Origin: Muribaculaceae bacterium
GTDB lineage: Bacteria > Bacteroidota > Bacteroidia > Bacteroidales > Muribaculaceae
Direction of reading: 5' to 3'
DNA: 63,574 bases
Assembly (NCBI GenBank): GCA_009775365.1
Contig: VSPM01000005.1
Span: forward strand, 1 to 63,574
Of this stretch, positions 43,106 through 50,918 are shown piece after piece. A program made the translations under genes and the position numbers. How positions within the stretch are numbered: the first letter of the stretch is position 1; each line of letters starts with the position of its first letter. The notes under the pieces were generated by a model. It searched no databases, had not been told where the DNA came from, and saw nothing but the letters and a program-made list of their open reading frames with translations.

Positions 43106-44290
43106 TTATATGTTAGGGGAATGCGGAGGTTGCTGCTCTGTGTTTGCGGGGACGGGGTATTTGCGGTAGAGGATGAGGAGGGAGATGGCGCCGATGGCGG
43201 CGAAGGGGAGTCCGATGAGGGCGGGGGAGGCTATGCCAAGGCCGTGGCGGATTGCCATGCCTCCTATGGAGGCGGAGACGGCGTTCGACACGTTGAAGGC
43301 TATCTGTATGCCGGCCCCTCCAAGCATCTCGCCACCTTTGGCGTATTTCACAATTAAGTATTGAAGCGGCCCCCCTATGCCAAACAGACATGCCGGCGCG
43401 ATGAATGCGAGTATTGCCGACGGAATTTTGAATGGGGAGCAGAAATATATGGCGGGCATCACAACAAGAACTATTGCGGAGATTATGCCTGTGACAAGGG
43501 CGGCGGGGTAGCGGTCGGCGAGTTTTCCTGCAAAAGCGTTGCCAATCACCATACCTAATCCGACAGCAATCATAATCCATGTCATGTCGGCCTGTGCGAA
43601 GTGAGTCACCTGGGTCATGATGGGCGAGATGTAGCTTAGCCAGCAGTAGACGGCGGCCTGCCCGAAGAATACTCCGGAATATACGAGCCATGGCCCGGGA
43701 TTGCGGAGGAACCTGAACTGTCCTTTGATTCCGGTGTCGGGCAGCGGCGATATGTAAGGAACCCAAAGTCTTGTACACAGGAAGGCCGCAAGGCCGCAAA
43801 GCCCGACGGTGGCAAATGCCAGGCGCCAGTTCAGCGTGTTGGATAGGAATGTTGCCACCGGCACTCCGGCTACGTTGGCGATTGTCATGCCTCCGACCAT
43901 GACGGCCACGGCTTGTGCTTTCTTGCCTTCAGGGGCAAGACGCTCTGCCACAATGGCGGCGGCCCCGAAGAATGCGCCGTGGGGCAGCCCGGAGAGGAAC
44001 CTTGAGCAAAGCAGCATGAAATAAGAGGGTGCGAGGGCGGCACATATGTTGCCCGCGCACATTATTGTCACAAGCATCAAGAGCAGCCGCTTCATGGGCC
44101 ATCTGCGGAGCAAGATAAGACCCGGTGCGCCTATTGCCACTCCCAGCGAATATGCAGAAATGAGATGCCCGGCAGTTACGATGCTGATTTGCAGACTGTC
44201 GGCCACGTTTTCAAGAATGCCCATCATTCCGAATTCGGATATGCCGAGACAGAATGTGGTCATAGCCAGTGCAATTAAACTTTTTTTCAT
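43106..44290 (-). CDS. MFS efflux transporter, AraJ/DHA1-like
   Basis: A twelve-helix inner-membrane major facilitator of the drug or sugar efflux type. The start is set at 44290 (MKKSLIALAMTTFCLGISEFGMMG), which begins helix 1; the longer frame adds 12 polar residues. TEFxxxG-like motif GISEFGMMG in helix 1 and the PHGAFFG motif with VAERLAP in helix 4 match the AraJ/YdhP-like sugar-efflux group. Substrate cannot be predicted. It diverges from the MACPF gene; export of a self-inhibitory compound is possible but unsupported. Confidence 0.88.
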   Translation of the reverse strand: MKKSLIALAMTTFCLGISEFGMMGILENVADSLQISIVTAGHLISAYSLGVAIGAPGLILLRRWPMKRLLLMLVTIMCAGNICAALAPSYFMLLCSRFLSGLPHGAFFGAAAIVAERLAPEGKKAQAVAVMVGGMTIANVAGVPVATFLSNTLNWRLAFATVGLCGLAAFLCTRLWVPYISPLPDTGIKGQFRFLRNPGPWLVYSGVFFGQAAVYCWLSYISPIMTQVTHFAQADMTWIMIAVGLGMVIGNAFAGKLADRYPAALVTGIISAIVLVVMPAIYFCSPFKIPSAILAFIAPACLFGIGGPLQYLIVKYAKGGEMLGGAGIQIAFNVSNAVSASIGGMAIRHGLGIASPALIGLPFAAIGAISLLILYRKYPVPANTEQQPPHSPNI

Positions 44291-44452
44291 AGCCTTAAAA
44301 CAAACTTTACCTGTAAGCGGATGCAAAATTAGTAAAAATGTAGGAAAGCATGGCCATTTGAGAATGAATGAACCTCGAAACAGGGAGTTTTTTTATGGCG
44401 TGTTGTAATTTTTTTCTCTTTTCTCAGTCTATATAAAAAAGAACTGACTGAA

Positions 44453-45868
44453 ATGAGAAAAATATATCTACTATCGCCCGTAGCTTTGTTTTCTGCCGCT
44501 CTTTTCTCTTGCGGCGGAGGCGACCATATAGTCCCAACCCCGACTCCCAACCCCGGCCCGAACCCGGGCCCCGTAGTGACCGACTTCTATGTTAGCCCGA
44601 CATGTAATGATTGCCTTGTGGAAATCAACACGGAATATTGCGACGGCCTTGAAGAGGTGCTCGGCTCCGGTTATGACGTTACAGGCGATTATATGTCTGC
44701 CAAATCTTTGCGGGCCACAGTGGTTGACATTTCCAAGCTCTCGTCTGATGCGTTGACGGTGTTTAATGCCCCGGCGAGCAGCACGGGCGAACTTTATTCC
44801 GGAATAGACGCCGCTTCCTTCCTTTCCGATCTCAGCGCGAATGTGGGGATCGGCTCTGATGATTCCGAGCCTTATTTTGCAGGCACACTCAATTCGGTGT
44901 CATCGCAGGCTTCATACGTCTACAACATTGCCTGGATTCGCGGGCAGATAGGTGGTTTCCCGGCCACAACGTCTACGGTGAGAAGGGCGCTCTCTTCCGG
45001 GTTCATACTTGACTTGATGGCGCTGACCCCTGATGACATAGTGAAGAAATATGGCACTCATTTCGTGAGCCATGCTTGCGTGGGATTAGCGGTCAAGACT
45101 CTTTACAGCGCGTTTGTTGATGCCCGCGACTCTGAAAAGGTAAGCAAGGCTTACAAAGGGCTCTCTGCTGTGGAGTCATCTCTTGCCGGCCAGCTGGGGC
45201 CTGACCTTTCGCTCACTCTTGCCGGCCTGGATAATTATGGAGCCACTTTCACAAAGACGTTCTGTGGCGGCGAGCTCTCTTTATTGGAATATGACAAGGA
45301 GACCGGATTGCTGGGCGACATGACGGCATGGCAGGAGTCGGCCGCCCCGTCTAACTATTCTCTTGTGTCGCTTTCTGACGGCGACCTCACTCCGTTGACT
45401 GTGGCCATCGACGACATGGAGCTTCGAGATGAGGTGGAGATGGCCATATGGCGCTATATGCAGAACGCAAACCGCAGCAATGTGGCGACAGTGCCTCTGT
45501 TGCAGAACAGCAATGGCGTTCTATATCGCTACGTCACAAGCTATGAGGAGTCGGAGGCTTTGGAGAATGAATCGGGGATAAAGGCGTTCGGCGTGCTGGG
45601 GAGTCTTTACAAGTCGAGAAGCGGCGACGCGATACCGCTTTATTCCTTCATAAACAGCGACGGATGCCAGATACTTTCGCTTATTCAGCCCACGGATGAG
45701 TGGGAGTGCATAGGATATGTGCTGCCTTCCCGCACTAACTCTTCAGTGTCGCTATATGAGATTTCAGACGGCACCCGATATGCCTACACCATCGAGGCTG
45801 CCAACAGCTACGGCCCTCGCAGCGAATGGCACCCCACAGGCGCCGTGTTCCATCTTCTCCGCCCGTGA
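44453..45868 (+). CDS. MACPF-domain lipoprotein, candidate pore-forming antibacterial toxin
   Basis: Lipoprotein signal MRKIYLLSPVALFSAALFSC, then a proline-rich linker (PTPTPNPGPNPGP). The membrane-attack-complex/perforin signature appears as KKYGTHFVSHACVGLAV, with the same Y-G-T-H spacing to the glycine pair as in Bacteroidales secreted antimicrobial proteins (G-L replaces G-G). Residues about 50-350 would form the MACPF fold. The C-terminal about 110 residues (YRYVTSYEESEA to AVFHLLRP) look like a repetitive beta, possibly lectin-like, domain that could bind a surface target. Some Bacteroidales members kill related strains; others may act as surface proteins. Toxin function is inference from family. 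No typical promoter was found upstream. Confidence 0.87.
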   Translation: MRKIYLLSPVALFSAALFSCGGGDHIVPTPTPNPGPNPGPVVTDFYVSPTCNDCLVEINTEYCDGLEEVLGSGYDVTGDYMSAKSLRATVVDISKLSSDALTVFNAPASSTGELYSGIDAASFLSDLSANVGIGSDDSEPYFAGTLNSVSSQASYVYNIAWIRGQIGGFPATTSTVRRALSSGFILDLMALTPDDIVKKYGTHFVSHACVGLAVKTLYSAFVDARDSEKVSKAYKGLSAVESSLAGQLGPDLSLTLAGLDNYGATFTKTFCGGELSLLEYDKETGLLGDMTAWQESAAPSNYSLVSLSDGDLTPLTVAIDDMELRDEVEMAIWRYMQNANRSNVATVPLLQNSNGVLYRYVTSYEESEALENESGIKAFGVLGSLYKSRSGDAIPLYSFINSDGCQILSLIQPTDEWECIGYVLPSRTNSSVSLYEISDGTRYAYTIEAANSYGPRSEWHPTGAVFHLLRP

Positions 45869-45991
45869 TGTGCCGGCGAATTTTAATGACGCCTTTTAAA
45901 CATAGCCTCCTTTTCAAACATTATAATTATGGGGGCGGGCAATTACTGCACCATAATGTTTAACTAATTAAATTGAAAGGAGAAATTGCCA

Positions 45992-46140
45992 ATGAAAAAG
46001 GTGTTTATGGCCATGCTGATGACATTGGCTGTAGCATTCATCTTCTCGGCATGTTGAAAAAAGATTCAGAGCCTGACACGGAAGATGAAGGCGAGATCTT
46101 GGTTGATGACGAGGAGGATATCCTGTCGGATGCCGAGTGA
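45992..46140 (+). pseudogene. Mini-lipoprotein broken at its lipobox cysteine
   Basis: A strong AAAGGAG ribosome site (rare in this window) precedes ATG at 45992. The 21 codons encode MKKVFMAMLMTLAVAFIFSAC and then stop (TGA 46055-46057) exactly after the lipobox Cys. In the -1 frame a very acidic sequence continues, KKDSEPDTEDEGEILVDDEE to a stop at 46140. A six-A run (46057-46062) lies at the junction, so the gene is either frameshifted, miscalled or uses slippage. The intact product would be a lipoprotein of about 49 aa. It sits 124 nt after the MACPF gene and could be its partner (inference). Confidence 0.65.
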
Positions 46141-46169
46141 TGTTTTTCGCTTAGTGTCATTCATAAGAA

Positions 46170-46203
46170 GAGGGGGCGTGCCTGGGAATAGGCTCGCCCC
46201 CTC
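46170..46203. terminator. GC-rich hairpin between convergent genes
   Basis: GAGGGGGCG-T-GCC pairs with GGC-T-CGCCCCCTC across a loop of about 8 nt. There is no good T-run on either side, so termination is inferred from position between the mini-lipoprotein and the MFS gene. Confidence 0.55.
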
Positions 46204-46219
46204 CTGATGCTTGGAGAGG

Positions 46220-47551
46220 TTATGCGTTTTTGCGGTATCTGAACAGCAGCCGGAATAATATGCCTGTCGCAAGGGCATAGCAAGAGAATATGAGCCACGG
46301 CTCCGACCAGTCACCCATGAAAAGCCTCATCATTCCTTCGCCGGAGCGGGATGGAACCATCTCCCAGTGGCAGAATCTGTTGACAACCGCTCCAGCGGCG
46401 ATCATGCCGCATGTGGCGCCGATGCCGTTGGTCATCATCATGAGAAGTCCCTGGCCGAACCCTTTTGTCTCCTTGTCGCTCATCTGCTCCATGTAGATAT
46501 GGCCGGCGATGTTGAAGAAGTTGAATGCAATGCCGTATACGAGCATCGACAATATGAATAGCCACAGCCCGCTGCCGGGATTGCCGATTCCTAACAACAG
46601 GAATCTAAGGCTCCACGCGATAAGAGAGAGGAATATCACGCTTTTGAACCCTATCTTTTTCATTGCCACGCCAACAAGCAGGATGCAGGCGGCCTCTGAA
46701 ATCTGCGACAGAGAGAAGAGTAGCGTGGCGTTTCCGGCTGCCGGGGAGCCTGCATACTCTTCCAATCCCATGAAGTGGTTTATAAACGGGATGGCATATC
46801 CGTTTGAGATCTGAAGGCAAACCCCTGTGAAGATGGCAAAAATGAGGAATGTGCGCACTTGTGCTGTCTTGAAAAGCCGGAATGCTTTCAGACCGAATAT
46901 GTCGGACAATGAGGAGGCTCCGTTTTTGGCCGGGACAGTCATTGAGGGCAGCGAAAGCGTGTAGAGGGAGGTGAGAAGCCCGGCTATGCTGCTTGCAAGG
47001 AGCTGCATGGAGGTGTATTGAAACCTGAATCCCGATGCTGGGTGGGAGTCGGAGAGTGTGAACCCGAAATCGTGGTTGAAATAGTAAGCGCTGTTTACAA
47101 ACCACATTGCAGCCACAAAGCCCAGGGTGCCCCATATCCGGATTACTGGGAAATGGTCAACAGGCATCTGCCCGCGCGATTTAAGAAGCGCGAATGTGGT
47201 GGTGTTGGCCAATGCGAGTGTTGGCATGTAGAAAGCAAGAAAGCCCAGGTAGATCAGAAAGAAAGGAGCAAACTCCATCTTTGGGTGGGATGATGCATAG
47301 ACCCATGCGCCGAACATGGCCGCCGACGCAGCCAGGTGGCAGGCCGCAAGCAGATTGCGCGAAGCGATGAATCTGTCGGCAAAATGCCCCATAAGGGCGG
47401 GAGTTATGAGCGACACGATTCCCACGGCGGCATAAAACCATTGAATCTCCGCCCCGAGGCCTCCGGCCCCGAGGAGCTGCCCGAAGCATGAGAGATAGCA
47501 TCCCCACACTCCGAACTGGAGAAAGTATAATACTGACAGGCGCGCTCTCAT
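46220..47551 (-). CDS. MFS transporter, NupG-like nucleoside symporter family
   Basis: A twelve-helix inner-membrane transporter. The opening MRARLSVLYFLQFGVWGCYLSCFG, PALMGHFADRFI and later IRIWGTLGFVAAMWF and GNPGSGLWLFILSMLVYGIAFNFFN match the nucleoside:H+ symporter (NupG/XapB) family in the LacY-like branch. It starts 2 nt after the stop of the TonB receptor, so the two are cotranscribed and probably move the same substrate across outer and inner membranes. A nucleoside or similar small molecule is plausible but not shown. Confidence 0.88.
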   Translation of the reverse strand: MRARLSVLYFLQFGVWGCYLSCFGQLLGAGGLGAEIQWFYAAVGIVSLITPALMGHFADRFIASRNLLAACHLAASAAMFGAWVYASSHPKMEFAPFFLIYLGFLAFYMPTLALANTTTFALLKSRGQMPVDHFPVIRIWGTLGFVAAMWFVNSAYYFNHDFGFTLSDSHPASGFRFQYTSMQLLASSIAGLLTSLYTLSLPSMTVPAKNGASSLSDIFGLKAFRLFKTAQVRTFLIFAIFTGVCLQISNGYAIPFINHFMGLEEYAGSPAAGNATLLFSLSQISEAACILLVGVAMKKIGFKSVIFLSLIAWSLRFLLLGIGNPGSGLWLFILSMLVYGIAFNFFNIAGHIYMEQMSDKETKGFGQGLLMMMTNGIGATCGMIAAGAVVNRFCHWEMVPSRSGEGMMRLFMGDWSEPWLIFSCYALATGILFRLLFRYRKNA

Positions 47552-47553
47552 GG

Positions 47554-49428
47554 TCAGAATTTAAATTCAACGCCCCCCATCACTGTAGTGCCCGGCATAG
47601 GACAGCCGTAGACCACCTCATAGTGCTTGTCGGTGAGGTTGTCAGCCTTTACGAAGAATGTTACAGGCACGGCGCTTTCGTAGGTGTATGCGGCTCTGAG
47701 GTTGAGAAGAGTGTAGTCTTCTGTGCCGTTGGGGTTGCCGTTGTGGAGGCTCCACACGCTGCAGTCTTCAAGAGTGAATTCAAAGGGGCCGGGATTGAAG
47801 CTGACGGAGGCGTCGAGCTTGTTTTTAGGGGCATAGATGGTGGTGTTGTCGGTGTGGAGATATGCGTATGCGGCGCTTACGCTCCATTTGTCGCTTATTC
47901 TCCAAGCCCCGTCGATTTCAAAGCCTTTGTTCTTGAATTTACCTACGTTCATGTTCTTGGGGCGCCCGTCGATCATCTGGGTCTGTATCATGTCGCGGCC
48001 GTCGATGTAGTAGATGGCTGCGCCTACGTTTATTTTCCCGCCGAGGAAATGCTGATGCCATGACAGTTCGTAGTTATACATGTATTCCGGCTTCAGGTCC
48101 GGATTGGCGGGCGCGTAGAGATAGAGTTCGCGCAGGTTGGGTGCGCGGAAACCTTTGCTGAACGAGAATTTGATTTCTGACATTGGCGAGGGATGTGCAA
48201 TCACGCCGGCCTGAGGCACCCACACATTGCCGTATTGTGAGCCATGCTGCAGGCGCACGCCTGCATTGACCGACAATATGTCGTTCAGGAATGCCTGCTG
48301 CATCATTATGTAGCCGGCCACCTCGTTCTCGCATTCTTTAAACTCGGCGCTTTTTTTAGAAGGGTCGGCCTTGTCGGTGTTCCAGGAGTGGCCTCCCCAG
48401 TGCTGGAAGTCGATTCCTGCAGAGAGGTCGTTGCCTGCCCAGGGGTTTACCGTCTCGAAAATTGTGAACCCCATGTTGTAGTCGGTGGAGTTGAACAGAT
48501 AGTCGCGTGGGTCGGCTCCGGGCGCGTAGCCGTCGTCGACTTTATGTGTGCCCCAGTTGATGAACGCCTGCACGCCTCCGTTGACATTTTCATATGTGTT
48601 GTTGGCATGGACGGATGCCGTGCCTCTGAAAATCTTTGTCCACATGCTCAGAAGGGGGCTTTGGGTTGTGCCCGGGTTATTGGCTTTGCTCTGAGTCATG
48701 TCGGCGTTGGCGCCTACGCTCCAATGGCTTGATGCCGACCATTGCAGCTGTGCGAATTCATTTGCGAGCCAGAATTCGCTGCCTTCGCGGTTGCCGTTGC
48801 TGCGGTCAACCTGCCCTGCGATTGTGGCCGTGAAGTTCCCTTTGCGTATTCCTGTGGAGAGATTGAATTTCTGAGTGGAGAAGGAGCCGAACATGGCGCG
48901 AGCGCGTCCGCTTATTCCCTCGGCCTGCTGGCTGCGGGTTATGATGTTGACAGAGCCTCCCATGGCATTGGAGCCATAGAGCAGAGAGGAGGGCCCTTTC
49001 ACTACTTCCACACGTTCCACCCCGTTTGCAACATATGTGTCGGGCAGGGAATGTCCGAAAATTCCGGCCCACTGAGGCTGCCCGTCAATCATGAAGAGCA
49101 CCTTGTTGCCTCCTCCCACGCCACGGATGTTGACGCTGCCGGCTGACCCTCCCGACACTCCGTAGCCTGCAAATCCTCTTTCGGAAACAAACATGCCCGG
49201 AATTTTTTGCATCAGAACCGGGAGAAGTGACGATTCTGTGGATCTGTCGATCTCTTCAGCGTTGACCACAGTGACATCGAGCGGGGTGAGTGCCACATTT
49301 GTTTTATGAGGCGCAGTAATCAGTATTTCTTGCAGAGAGATGGTGTCGGCTGGATGGCTGTCGGCCAATGCGGGAGCCGCGCAGATGCCGCCGCATAAAA
49401 ACAAAAGTGAAAATATAGATGTTTTCAT
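47554..49428 (-). CDS. TonB-dependent outer-membrane receptor
   Basis: Signal peptide MKTSIFSLLFLCGGICAAPALA, then a TonB-box-like SLQEILITAP. The plug domain holds GFAGYGVSGGSAGSVNIRG, VLFMIDGQPQ and VERVEVVKGPSSLLYGSNAMGG. The C-terminal 22-strand barrel ends in an aromatic F (GGVEFKF). It lacks the carboxypeptidase-like N-terminal extension of SusC proteins and has no SusD partner, resembling BtuB/colicin-I-receptor types for metal chelates, cofactors or siderophores. The neighbouring NupG-like MFS is in the same operon. No riboswitch was found upstream. Confidence 0.94.
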   Translation of the reverse strand: MKTSIFSLLFLCGGICAAPALADSHPADTISLQEILITAPHKTNVALTPLDVTVVNAEEIDRSTESSLLPVLMQKIPGMFVSERGFAGYGVSGGSAGSVNIRGVGGGNKVLFMIDGQPQWAGIFGHSLPDTYVANGVERVEVVKGPSSLLYGSNAMGGSVNIITRSQQAEGISGRARAMFGSFSTQKFNLSTGIRKGNFTATIAGQVDRSNGNREGSEFWLANEFAQLQWSASSHWSVGANADMTQSKANNPGTTQSPLLSMWTKIFRGTASVHANNTYENVNGGVQAFINWGTHKVDDGYAPGADPRDYLFNSTDYNMGFTIFETVNPWAGNDLSAGIDFQHWGGHSWNTDKADPSKKSAEFKECENEVAGYIMMQQAFLNDILSVNAGVRLQHGSQYGNVWVPQAGVIAHPSPMSEIKFSFSKGFRAPNLRELYLYAPANPDLKPEYMYNYELSWHQHFLGGKINVGAAIYYIDGRDMIQTQMIDGRPKNMNVGKFKNKGFEIDGAWRISDKWSVSAAYAYLHTDNTTIYAPKNKLDASVSFNPGPFEFTLEDCSVWSLHNGNPNGTEDYTLLNLRAAYTYESAVPVTFFVKADNLTDKHYEVVYGCPMPGTTVMGGVEFKF

Positions 49429-49464
49429 TTAAACTAAATTAGGGTTATAGTTAAGTTTGTTTCA

Positions 49465-49562
49465 CAACAATTATGACAAATTATGAAACTGAATTGTTGA
49501 TTGATGATGCAAATTTAATTAAATATCTTTAATAAATAGTTGGAATATAATTACTAAATTTG
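49465..49562. promoter_or_regulatory. Divergent promoter region with inverted repeat
   Basis: CAACAATT (49465-49472) and AATTGTTG (49492-49499) form an 8-bp inverted repeat with a 19-bp spacer that includes two AATTATGA copies. On the plus strand TAAATTTG (49555-49562) precedes the methyltransferase gene; on the minus strand TAAATTTG (complement of about 49510-49517) precedes the TonB receptor. A shared regulator may bind between them (inference). Confidence 0.45.
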
Positions 49563-49589
49563 TGTAATTTAAAAAGTGAAAATTGAGAT

Positions 49590-50180
49590 ATGACAAGTGA
49601 AGAATTGAAATTCTTCGACACGATTGCCCCTAAGTGGGATGAAATGGAGGTTTATTCCACCTCCGAAAAAGTCGCTGAATTAATTGATCTGACAGGAATC
49701 AGAGAAGGATATGACGTTCTCGATCTCGGCACCGGCACCGGAGTGCTTCTTCCGGAATTGTCGGGGCGCGTGGGACGGAAGGGGACCGTGATGGCGGTGG
49801 ACTTCAGCGAGGGTATGCTTGCCGAGGCGCGTGGCAAAAACGGAGAACTGAAGAATGTGGACTTTCTCAGGCTTGACTTTGAGAAATCGGATGTGCCGGG
49901 GAGATATGACCTTATAATGCTTTACTGCGTTTACCCTCACCTGGCAGAGCCTGTGGAGACATTGAAAAGGTTAAGAAAACATAATCTTAAAGATGGCGGG
50001 AAGATAGTGATCGGTTTTCCGAAAGACGAGGGCTGCATCAACAGGATTCATGCCGACAAGGATGTAGACAGCGATTTGCTCCCTCCGGCTCCACAGCTTG
50101 CAGGGTGGCTGACGCAAAACGGTCTGGCAAGCAAAGTGATTGCCTACAGCAAAGAGGGATATCTTGTGGGGATAGAATGA
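49590..50180 (+). CDS. Class I SAM-dependent methyltransferase
   Basis: The Rossmann SAM-binding motif is VLDLGTGTGVLLPEL, followed by motif II VMAVDFSEGMLAEA and DFLRLDFEKSD. The opening FFDTIAPKWDEME is common in arsenite/metal-related and small-molecule methyltransferases of this group. At 196 aa it is a single catalytic domain. It is divergent from the TonB receptor with a shared regulatory region, suggesting a link to that uptake system, for example modification of the imported molecule (inference). The substrate is unknown. Confidence 0.88.
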   Translation: MTSEELKFFDTIAPKWDEMEVYSTSEKVAELIDLTGIREGYDVLDLGTGTGVLLPELSGRVGRKGTVMAVDFSEGMLAEARGKNGELKNVDFLRLDFEKSDVPGRYDLIMLYCVYPHLAEPVETLKRLRKHNLKDGGKIVIGFPKDEGCINRIHADKDVDSDLLPPAPQLAGWLTQNGLASKVIAYSKEGYLVGIE

Positions 50181-50210
50181 ACGCAGGCGGCATTGCCGGC
50201 TGCGTTCATT
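50176..50210. terminator. Bidirectional hairpin including the methyltransferase stop
   Basis: AATGAACGCAG (50176-50186) pairs perfectly with CTGCGTTCATT (50200-50210). The stem includes the TGA stop codon of the methyltransferase and separates it from the convergent XRE regulator. Confidence 0.75.
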
Positions 50211-50223
50211 CTAAGGGGGGTAA

Positions 50224-50727
50224 TTAAAGCGTGATGTTGTTTTCAATCAGGAGCGATTTCAGCCGGTAGATCTCAGAGCGCAGTGTGTCGATGTCGTTGC
50301 GTAATTCATCATTCTTTGAAGCGAGGGCATCGTTTCTTTCCATCATTTTGTCGATTCTGGACAGAAGCGAGGAGTTCTGTTCTTCGAGATTGCTGATTCT
50401 CTCGTGATGGTCGCTGTGGTGGCTTTCATTTTCTCGGTTGTGGGCCTGGGAATGAAAGCGCTGCAGAAGCTGATTGAAGAGGTCGCTGTCGGTCATTTCA
50501 GCCAGATGGCGCGCGGCTTCTGCTGGCGAGAGGGTTTCAGTGGTGTATTGTTTAAGGTCGGGCAAAGAAAAGATTTCTCGAATGCGTTCCTCTTTTTCCG
50601 TAGGCAGAGGGCTTTTGCCGTTCTCTATGGCTGAGAGGAAGCTCTGAGTGATCTGGAGCTGCTGGGCCAGCTCGTTCTGGCTCATGCCGTGGTCTTTTCT
50701 AAGTCGAGCAATTTCAATTCGTGCCAT
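50224..50727 (-). CDS. XRE-family regulator with C-terminal coiled coil
   Basis: A helix-turn-helix of the Cro/C1 type (about residues 3-55 of this start: MARIEIARLRKDHGMSQNELAQQLQ, then SFLSAIENGKSPLP). A His-rich link (SHHSDHHERI) and a coiled coil with regular leucine heptads (about 105-165, LEEQNSSLLSRIDKMMERND) follow, likely for dimerisation. I prefer the ATG at 50727; the frame extends to an ATG at 50814, but a -7 element TAAATTTG (complement of 50820-50827) ends only 6 nt upstream, which would make that start leaderless. The target is unknown; it sits between the methyltransferase and the large fimbrial operon. Confidence 0.85.
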   Translation of the reverse strand: MARIEIARLRKDHGMSQNELAQQLQITQSFLSAIENGKSPLPTEKEERIREIFSLPDLKQYTTETLSPAEAARHLAEMTDSDLFNQLLQRFHSQAHNRENESHHSDHHERISNLEEQNSSLLSRIDKMMERNDALASKNDELRNDIDTLRSEIYRLKSLLIENNITL

Positions 50728-50918
50728 ATCAATGAAGGATTTTGAACTGAATGGATCAGAATAATTGGTTATGTTATGGGATATAGCGCTGTGGGTAAAA
50801 CAACGGTTATTCATAGTTGCAAATTTAATTCATTTTTTTGAATAATCATAATTTCCCGGTGAAATGTTTGCATGTTTTGCATATTACATAAATTTTTAAT
50901 CCGAAAGGAGGGGTGGCG

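Noticed and set aside
43113..43799. 228-codon open frame overlapping the MFS gene
   Set aside because: It is an Arg/His-rich out-of-frame shadow; the overlapping frame is a convincing twelve-helix transporter.
49429..49589. Riboswitch before the TonB receptor
   Set aside because: No B12, TPP or other aptamer motifs were seen in this short AT-rich region.
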